From positions 1-45,189 of the forward strand of contig DATFPQ010000005.1 in NCBI GenBank assembly GCA_035264765.1: a stretch of DNA of 45,189 nt, written 5' to 3'. Each line of letters opens with the position of its first letter. The first letter of the stretch is position 1. Both the position numbers and the translations under genes were made by a program. The DNA comes from DATFPQ01 sp035264765. GTDB taxonomy: Bacteria; Actinomycetota; Actinomycetes; Actinomycetales; Angustibacteraceae. The notes under the pieces are model-generated. The model saw nothing but the letters and a program-made list of their open reading frames with translations, made no database searches and was not told the origin of the DNA. Shown piece after piece: positions 39,871-45,189 of the stretch.

Positions 39871-40923
39871 TTGCGCATCGGGATGCCCATCTCCTACAGC
39901 GGGGGCTTCGCCGACACGGTCGACGAGATAGCGGAGTTCGAGTCCGCCGGCCTCGACGTCCTCTTCGTCGCGGAGGCCTACACCTTCGACGCAGTCAGCC
40001 AGCTCGGGTTTCTCGCCGCACGCACCTCCCGCCTGCAGATCGCTGCCGGGATCCTCAACATCTACTCCCGGACCCCGGCGTTGATCGCGATGACCGCTGC
40101 CGGTCTGGACTACGTCTCCGACGGTCGGTTCGTTCTGGGTCTGGGCGCCTCGGGGCCCCAGGTGATCGAGGGCTTCCACGGCATGCCCTACACCGCGCCC
40201 CTCGCGCGTACCCGGGAGGTCGTCGACATCTGCCGCCAGGTGTGGCGCCGGGAGCCGGTCGACCACCAGGGCAAGTACATCCACGTGCCCCTGACGCCGG
40301 AGCACGGTGGCAGCGGGTTGGGCAAGCCGCTGAAGCTGATCAACCACCCGGTCCGGGACCGGATCCCCATGCTGCTGGCCGCGCTGGGCCCGAAGAACGT
40401 GGCGCTCGCCGCCGAGCTGTTCGAGGCATGGGAGCCGATCTTCTACCACCCCGAGGGGAGCCGGGACGCCTTCGGGGACGCCCTCGCCGAGGGGCTGGCC
40501 AAGCGCGTGCCCGAGCTGGGGCCGCTGCAGATCTACGCGGACGTGAAGGCCCTCGTCACCGACGACCCGAACGAGGAGGCCGCCGGGCTCGCGGCCGTCC
40601 GGCAGCACCTGGCCCTCTACATCGGTGGCATGGGCGCTCGCGGCAAGAACTTCTACAACGACCTGGCCGCGCGCTACGGCTTCGAGGCCGCCGCCAAGGA
40701 GGTGCAGGATCTCTTCCTGGACGGGAAGAAGGCCGAGGCGGCGGCCGCGCTGCCCGACGAGCTGGTCCGTGGCGTCTCCCTGGTCGGCCCCCGCGGATAC
40801 GTCGCGGAGCGGGTGTCCGCCTTCGCGGAGACCGGGGTCACCACTCTCGTCGCCTCACCCGCCGGCTCCGACCACGCCGGCCGCCTGCGCACCATCTCCA
40901 CCCTGGCCGAGCTCGGCGCCTGA
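39871..40923 (+). CDS. LLM-class F420-dependent oxidoreductase
   Basis: A 350-residue luciferase-like TIM-barrel protein, close in kind to the mycobacterial F420-dependent LLM enzymes. FESAGLDVLFVAEAYTFDA (29-47), RLQIAAGILNIYSRTPALIA (54-73) and YVSDGRFVLGLGASGPQVIE are diagnostic. Start TTG 39871 is supported by GAAAGGAG 7 bases upstream, and LRIGMPISYSGG is a typical N-terminus. It is followed at 37 bases by an SDR and then an acyl-CoA dehydrogenase, giving a redox-heavy operon. The reaction cannot be stated; F420 use is inferred from the subgroup. Confidence 0.88.
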   Translation: MRIGMPISYSGGFADTVDEIAEFESAGLDVLFVAEAYTFDAVSQLGFLAARTSRLQIAAGILNIYSRTPALIAMTAAGLDYVSDGRFVLGLGASGPQVIEGFHGMPYTAPLARTREVVDICRQVWRREPVDHQGKYIHVPLTPEHGGSGLGKPLKLINHPVRDRIPMLLAALGPKNVALAAELFEAWEPIFYHPEGSRDAFGDALAEGLAKRVPELGPLQIYADVKALVTDDPNEEAAGLAAVRQHLALYIGGMGARGKNFYNDLAARYGFEAAAKEVQDLFLDGKKAEAAAALPDELVRGVSLVGPRGYVAERVSAFAETGVTTLVASPAGSDHAGRLRTISTLAELGA

Positions 40924-40960
40924 CGCCCAGCACCCCACCCTCGTCCGAGAGGCCATCGTC

Positions 40961-41725
40961 ATGGACATCAACAACAGCGTCGCGGTCGTCACCGGAGGCG
41001 CCTCGGGCCTCGGGCTGGCCACCGCCCGGCGGCTCGCCGAGGCCGGCGCCTCCGTCGTCCTGCTGGACCTGCCCCGTACCGACGCCGAGGAGGTCCTCGC
41101 CAGCTTCGGTGGCCGCGCGACCTACGCCACCGCCGACGTCACCGACGAGGACCAGGTCCGCGAGGCGTTCGATGTCGCCGAGGAGGTCGGCCCGGTGCGC
41201 GTCCTCGTCAACTGCGCCGGCATCGGCACGCCGGCACGCGTGCTCTCACGTGCCAACACCGCCAACGACCTCGCCGCGTTCCAGAGGATCGTCACGGTGA
41301 ACCTGATCGGCTCCTTCAACGTGTTGCGCCTCGGCGCCGAGCGGATGATGAAGTTCGAGCCCGTGGGGGAGGAGCGTGGGGTCATCGTCAACACTGCGTC
41401 CGTCGCCGCCTTCGACGGTCAGATCGGACAGGCGGCCTACTCCGCGTCGAAGGGCGGCATCGTGGGCATGACGCTGCCCATCGCACGGGACCTTGCCGAC
41501 CGGCTGATCCGCGTCGTCACCGTCGCACCGGGCACCTTCGACACGCCTCTTCTGGGCACGCTGCCGGAGAACATCCGCCAGTCCCTGGGCGCCCAGGTGC
41601 CACACCCCAGCCGGCTGGGCAGACCCGAGGAGTTCGGGGACCTGGTGGCGCACGTCGTCGCCAACCCGATGCTGAACGGCGAAGTCATCCGGCTCGACGG
41701 CGCCATCCGGATGGCACCCCGTTGA
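40961..41725 (+). CDS. SDR-family 3-hydroxyacyl-CoA dehydrogenase type II-like
   Basis: A 254-residue SDR resembling HSD10 / 3-hydroxyacyl-CoA dehydrogenase II. TGGASGLG (11-18), Asp36 for NAD, NCAG (84-87), Asn114 (VTVNLIGSFN), Ser147 (VNTAS) and Tyr160/Lys164 (YSASK) give a complete tetrad. The C-terminal NGEVIRLDGAIRM mirrors the paralogue at 14879. It should oxidise 3-hydroxyacyl-CoA to 3-ketoacyl-CoA with NAD. ATG 40961 has GAGAGG upstream. The acyl-CoA dehydrogenase follows 39 bases later in the same operon. Confidence 0.9.
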   Translation: MDINNSVAVVTGGASGLGLATARRLAEAGASVVLLDLPRTDAEEVLASFGGRATYATADVTDEDQVREAFDVAEEVGPVRVLVNCAGIGTPARVLSRANTANDLAAFQRIVTVNLIGSFNVLRLGAERMMKFEPVGEERGVIVNTASVAAFDGQIGQAAYSASKGGIVGMTLPIARDLADRLIRVVTVAPGTFDTPLLGTLPENIRQSLGAQVPHPSRLGRPEEFGDLVAHVVANPMLNGEVIRLDGAIRMAPR

Positions 41726-41764
41726 CCGGCCACCACTGACCACGAACGACCGAGAGAGAGAGCC

Positions 41765-42913
41765 ATGCGCCGCACCCTGTACCAGGCCGACCACGAGGCG
41801 TTCCGCGACGTGGTGCGCACCTTCGTGGCCAAGGAGATCGCGCCCCGCCACGAGGAATGGGAGCGCGCCGGCATCGTGCCGCGCGAACTCTTCCCGGCCG
41901 CAGCTGCCCAGGGGCTGCTCGGCATGGCGATCCCCGAGGAGTTCGGCGGGGGCGGGATCCGGGACTTCCGGTTCAACGCGGTGCTGACCGAGGAGTTCGT
42001 CGGTGCGGGGGTGCCGGGGTCGGGCAACGGCATCATCCTGGCCAATGACGTCTGCCTGCCGTACTTCCTCGACCTGGCCACGCCCGAGCAGCAGCAGCGG
42101 TGGCTGCCGGGGATCGCCTCCGGGGACCTGGTCCCCGCCATCGCGATGACCGAGCCCGGGGCGGGGTCGGACCTCGCCTCGATGACCACCACCGCCCGTC
42201 GCGACGGTGACGTCTACGTGGTCAACGGGGCCAAGACGTTCATCACCAGCGGCATCCACGCCGACCTCGTCATCGTGGCCGTCAAGACCGACCCCACCCA
42301 GCGACACAAGGGCATGAGCCTGCTCGTGCTCGAGCGCGGCATGCCCGGTTTCGAGCGGGGCCGCAACCTGGACAAGCTGGGTCAGCACGCCCAGGACACG
42401 GCCGAGCTCTCCTTCACCGACGTCCGTGTGCCGGTGCAGAACCTGCTCGGCGAGGAGGGGAGGGCCTTCGCGCACCTCGTCGACCGGCTGCCGCAGGAGC
42501 GACTGGGGATCGCCGTGGCCGGTGTCGCGGGGGCGGCAGCGGCACTGGGGTGGACGCTCGAGCACGTGAAGTCGCGGGAGGCGTTCGGTCAGCCGATCGG
42601 CTCCTTCCAGAACACCCGGTTCCGCATGGCGGAGATGGCCACCGAGATCGACATCGCCCAGCACTTCGTCGACGACTGCGTACGGGCGCTCGATGCCGGT
42701 GAGCTGACCGCGGTGGACGCCGCCAAGGCCAAGTGGTGGTGCACCGAGCTGCAGGGACGCGTCGTGGACTACTGCCTCCAGCTGCACGGCGGCTACGGGT
42801 ACATGAACGAATACCCCATCGCGCGGGCCTATGCAGACGCCCGGATCACCCGCATCTACGGGGGCACGACGGAGATCATGAAGGAAGTCATCGGCCGCGA
42901 CCTCGGTCTCTGA
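41765..42913 (+). CDS. Acyl-CoA dehydrogenase (LCAD/IVD-type catalytic base)
   Basis: A 382-residue FAD enzyme that forms the 2,3-double bond in acyl-CoA. AIAMTEPGAGSDLASM (125-140) binds FAD and substrate. Near the C-terminus the usual IYEGT reads IYGGTTEIMKEVIGRDLG, so the common catalytic Glu is absent. Instead Glu245 in DRLPQERLGIA lies where the long-chain acyl-CoA dehydrogenase places its base, making this the LCAD-like type that often takes branched or bulky chains. ATG 41765 follows a GAGAGAGAG site. It ends the LLM-SDR-dehydrogenase operon. The electron acceptor would be ETF, not encoded here. Confidence 0.92.
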   Translation: MRRTLYQADHEAFRDVVRTFVAKEIAPRHEEWERAGIVPRELFPAAAAQGLLGMAIPEEFGGGGIRDFRFNAVLTEEFVGAGVPGSGNGIILANDVCLPYFLDLATPEQQQRWLPGIASGDLVPAIAMTEPGAGSDLASMTTTARRDGDVYVVNGAKTFITSGIHADLVIVAVKTDPTQRHKGMSLLVLERGMPGFERGRNLDKLGQHAQDTAELSFTDVRVPVQNLLGEEGRAFAHLVDRLPQERLGIAVAGVAGAAAALGWTLEHVKSREAFGQPIGSFQNTRFRMAEMATEIDIAQHFVDDCVRALDAGELTAVDAAKAKWWCTELQGRVVDYCLQLHGGYGYMNEYPIARAYADARITRIYGGTTEIMKEVIGRDLGL

Positions 42914-42978
42914 CCGCGGCCCCCTCGGCCCGGATCCGTCGCCGTGAGGCGAGGGGTGACCTCTGCCACGTAATCGGA

Positions 42979-42984
42979 TACTCT
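42979..42984 (+). promoter_or_regulatory. Putative -10 box TACTCT
   Basis: TACTCT in TAATCGGATACTCT, 71 bases before ATG 43056. The minus strand of this patch (GAGTATCCGATTACG) partly resembles the shared element at 20781. Confidence 0.35.
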
Positions 42985-43055
42985 TCTTCGGCCGGTCCGA
43001 ATTCCTCCTTGCTGCCGGGGGCCGGACCCCATCTCTCCCAGCGAAGGATCAAGCG

Positions 43056-43364
43056 ATGAAGTTCAGCGTCGGTCAGACCCTCTCCAGCCCGGTCGACACC
43101 ACCACCGTGATCGTCGTGCGCGCCTCCGAGGCGGACGCGGAGATCACCTGCGCCGGCGTGCCGATGTTCGACCCGCGCACCGGTTCGGCCCCCGAGGGCA
43201 CTGCAGACCCGGCCCAACAGGGCGGCAGCCAGCTCGGCAAGCGCTACGCCGACGAGGCGTTGGGCCTCGAGCTGCTGTGCACCAAGGGCGGAGAGGGCAC
43301 CCTCGCCGTCAACGGCACGCCGATTCCGCTGCGCGACGCCAAGCCGCTTCCGGCCTCGGACTGA
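43056..43364 (+). CDS. Small conserved protein of unknown function (102 aa)
   Basis: A 102-residue acidic, soluble protein with no signal or membrane segment. It has only two cysteines, Cys32 in EITCAGVPM and Cys75 in LELLCTKGGEG, and a well-defined end, AKPLPASD. The pattern LGKRYxD...GLELLCTKGG...G.P...DAKPLPASD recalls small proteins I have seen beside acyl-CoA ligases in actinobacteria, but I know no function. ATG 43056 follows GCGAAGGA. It is 43 bases ahead of the ligase and shares its promoter at 42979, so it may assist that enzyme or bind its substrate. Codon use looks like a real gene. Confidence 0.75.
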   Translation: MKFSVGQTLSSPVDTTTVIVVRASEADAEITCAGVPMFDPRTGSAPEGTADPAQQGGSQLGKRYADEALGLELLCTKGGEGTLAVNGTPIPLRDAKPLPASD

Positions 43365-43407
43365 CCCGCGCGACGACCTCGTCCGGTTCCGGGACGGAAG
43401 GGCTGCA

Positions 43408-44922
43408 ATGAACCTGACCATGCTCCTCGACATGGCCGCCGACGGCTTCGGCGAACGCCTCGTCGTCGGCTCGCGGAACGGCGGGCTGACGGCCCGCCGG
43501 CTGCGCGAGCTGGCGTTGGCCGGGGCGCAGGCCGTCCAGGATGCCGGTGCCGACGCGATCGTCTACCTCGCGGTGAACGGCCCGGCCTTCCAGGTCGCGC
43601 TCTTCTCGGCGGCCTACGCCGGGGTCCCTCTCGTGCCGGTCAACTACCGGCTGGGTGAGGAGCAGATCGACCAGGTGCTGGCCAACCACCCCCGCGCCTA
43701 CGGCATCGTCGACTCCCGTGAGCGGGACATCGTCGCCCGGGCCGGGCTGGACAGCCGGTCGCCGGAGGAGTTCCTCGCCGGCGCAGCCGAACTGGCCGAT
43801 GCCGGCAAGGGCATCGCCGAACCGGTCTGGGGCGAAGGGCCGGCGGTCATCATCTACACGAGCGGGACGACGTCGGCGCCCAAGGGCGTGCTGCTCAAGC
43901 ACGAGAACCTGGTCTCCTACGTCTTCGGCACGGTGGAGTTCGCGAGCGCCGATGCCGACGATGCCGCGCTCATGAGCGTGCCGCCGTACCACATCGCCGC
44001 CGTCTCCAACGCGCTGACGAATCTGTATGCCGGGCGGCGCGTGATGGTGCTGGAGAACTTCTCCCCGGAGCGCTGGCTGGAGCTGGTCCGCACCGAGGCG
44101 GTCACCAACGCCATGGTGGTGCCCACGATGCTGACCCGGATCATGCACGCCACGGACGTGGACATCTCCGTCCCCAGCCTCCGCTCGCTCGCCTACGGCG
44201 GGGCGAAGATGCCGCTGCCGGTGATCGAGCAGGCGCTGCGGGAGTGGCCGCACGTGGAGTTCGTGAACGCCTACGGGCTGACCGAGACCAGTTCCACCGT
44301 CACGGTGCTGGGCCCGGCCGATCACCGGGCGGCGCTGGAGACCGACGACCCGGCGGTGCGGGCACGGCTGGCCTCGGCCGGGACCGCGGTTCCCGGCATC
44401 GAGCTGGAGATCCGCGACGAGGCCGGCACCGTGCTGCCGGCCGGCGAGCCCGGTCTCATCTGGATCCGTGGCGACCAGGTGTCGGGCGAGTACGCCGGGC
44501 TCGGGTCGGCCGTCGACGAGCGCGGCTTCTTCTTCACCCGCGACCAGGGGCGCCTCGACGCCGACGGCTACCTCTTCATCGAGGGCCGGATGGACGACAC
44601 GATCATCCGTGGAGCGGAGAACATCGCCCCCGCGGAGATCGAGGACGTGCTGCTGCGCCACCCCGACGTCGCCGACGCGGTCGCCGTGGGCGTTCCGGAC
44701 GAGGAGTGGGGCCAGCGGATCGAAGCCGCCGTCGTCGGCCGCGCCGGTGCGACCCTGGATCTCGAGGAGGTGCGGGCCTTCGTCCGCCAGCACCTGCGCG
44801 GCTCCAAGACCCCTGACCGCATCGTGTGCTGGGACGAGCTGCCCCGGACGGTCACCGGCAAGCTGCTGCGCCGGGACGTCGTGCAGGGACTGGTGAGCCG
44901 GGACCAGCCGGTCGGCGGCTGA
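43408..44922 (+). CDS. Acyl-CoA synthetase (AMP-dependent ligase family)
   Basis: A 504-residue ANL ligase activating a carboxylic acid with ATP and CoA. A3 motif YTSGTTSAPKG at 150-160, YGLTETSS as A5, RDQGRLDADGYLFIEGRMDD as A7/A8, IRGAENIAPAEIED in the hinge and Lys485 (VTGKLLRRD) as A10 catalytic lysine. All key residues are present and the length is typical of medium-chain or aromatic acid ligases. ATG 43408 has GGACGGAAGGG upstream. It is co-transcribed with the 102-residue protein and lies just before an acyl-CoA dehydrogenase, so it probably feeds that step. Confidence 0.92.
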   Translation: MNLTMLLDMAADGFGERLVVGSRNGGLTARRLRELALAGAQAVQDAGADAIVYLAVNGPAFQVALFSAAYAGVPLVPVNYRLGEEQIDQVLANHPRAYGIVDSRERDIVARAGLDSRSPEEFLAGAAELADAGKGIAEPVWGEGPAVIIYTSGTTSAPKGVLLKHENLVSYVFGTVEFASADADDAALMSVPPYHIAAVSNALTNLYAGRRVMVLENFSPERWLELVRTEAVTNAMVVPTMLTRIMHATDVDISVPSLRSLAYGGAKMPLPVIEQALREWPHVEFVNAYGLTETSSTVTVLGPADHRAALETDDPAVRARLASAGTAVPGIELEIRDEAGTVLPAGEPGLIWIRGDQVSGEYAGLGSAVDERGFFFTRDQGRLDADGYLFIEGRMDDTIIRGAENIAPAEIEDVLLRHPDVADAVAVGVPDEEWGQRIEAAVVGRAGATLDLEEVRAFVRQHLRGSKTPDRIVCWDELPRTVTGKLLRRDVVQGLVSRDQPVGG

Positions 44923-44971
44923 ACGAGGCGTTCCGAGGCGGTTCTGCTCGAAGGCCGACGCCGCACTGTCC

Positions 44972-45018
44972 GAATGAGCTAAAGCAGTGTCCTCATTCTT
45001 CGCTCCGCGCGGTACGGT
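44972..45018 (+). promoter_or_regulatory. Shared element inside a GAATGAG/CTCATTC inverted repeat, with -10 box
   Basis: GAATGAG (44972-44978) and CTCATTC (44992-44998) form perfect 7-base arms 13 bases apart, and CAGTGTCCTCATTC (44985-44998) fits the shared element. TACGGT (45013-45018) is a possible -10 for the acyl-CoA dehydrogenase starting at 45088. Confidence 0.5.
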
Positions 45019-45087
45019 GTAACCGATCGGCCCGGGCGTCCTCGCCTCGACGGCCTCATGTCGGACTCGCCAATCGTGGAGGAAAAG

Positions 45088-45189
45088 GTGAACCTCACAT
45101 TCACCGAGGAGCAGGAGGAACTGCGCGCATCCGTGCGGCGGTTCCTCACGGACAAGGCCGACAGCGCGGCGGTGCGGCGCTGGGCGGAG
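45088..45189 (+). CDS. Acyl-CoA dehydrogenase, N-terminal fragment (runs off the window)
   Basis: GTG 45088, with GGAGG 5 bases upstream, opens a frame to the window edge. Its 34 residues begin VNLTFTEEQEELRASVRRFL, the first helix typical of acyl-CoA dehydrogenase N-domains. Only this part is visible, so FAD and catalytic residues cannot be checked. It lies downstream of the strongest copy of the shared promoter element. Confidence 0.85.
   Translation, partial: MNLTFTEEQEELRASVRRFLTDKADSAAVRRWAE

Overview
The window is a stretch of very GC-rich chromosome from an actinomycete-type bacterium. This rests on strong G/C bias at third codon positions, many GTG and some TTG starts, TANNNT-type -10 boxes close to start codons, two luciferase-like (F420-type) oxidoreductases, an alpha-methylacyl-CoA racemase and a CaiB-rich acyl-CoA gene content. 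The genus cannot be fixed from the sequence; Geodermatophilales, Frankiales or Pseudonocardiales would all fit. I see no tRNA, rRNA, CRISPR array, phage gene or intact insertion sequence.

Layout. 1-1.6 kb (minus): an edge-truncated YtcJ-like amidohydrolase behind a CoA-transferase III homologue with rearranged domain order. 2.1-7.3 kb: a branched-chain-amino-acid-type ABC importer (fused LivH-LivM permease, LivG and LivF on minus; lipoprotein LivK divergent on plus). 7.5-11.5 kb: CaiB-type CoA-transferase, a DUF2889-type protein and an acetyl-CoA hydrolase/transferase-type CoA-transferase. 11.6-20.8 kb: SDRs, thiolase, crotonases, an N-acyl-D-amino-acid deacylase-type amidohydrolase, a flavin split-barrel protein and a second DUF2889 protein. 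21.1-28.8 kb: racemase, two crotonases, acyl-CoA ligase, a GntR/FCD regulator and two MaoC-like dehydratases, the second frameshifted. 28.9-37.1 kb: a CrtC/AttH-like protein of unknown function, an aldo/keto reductase - LLM - thioesterase - MFS operon, and an alpha/beta hydrolase with an acyl-CoA ligase fused to a SnoaL-like domain. 37.2-45.2 kb: aldo/keto reductase, SDRs, crotonase, LLM oxidoreductase, two acyl-CoA dehydrogenases (the second cut by the edge), a conserved 102-residue protein and a third ligase.

Together the genes give every step of a CoA-dependent beta-oxidation route: uptake (Liv), activation (three ligases, three CoA-transferase-like proteins), 2-methyl epimerisation (racemase), dehydrogenation, hydration (crotonases, MaoC), 3-hydroxyacyl oxidation (SDRs), thiolysis and CoA release (TesB). 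Aldo/keto and LLM reductases suggest an oxygenated or cyclic precursor. The natural substrate is not evident; a branched or alicyclic carboxylic acid (terpenoid- or steroid-like) is my inference.

The most notable signals are a recurrent AT-rich intergenic element (about CAGT-N3-CTCAT) ahead of at least seven transcription units, and several gene scars: reciprocal stubs of a divergent CoA-transferase pair, a truncated SDR, a deleted tesB copy and a frameshifted MaoC gene. This looks like a catabolic island that grew by duplication and is now being pruned.
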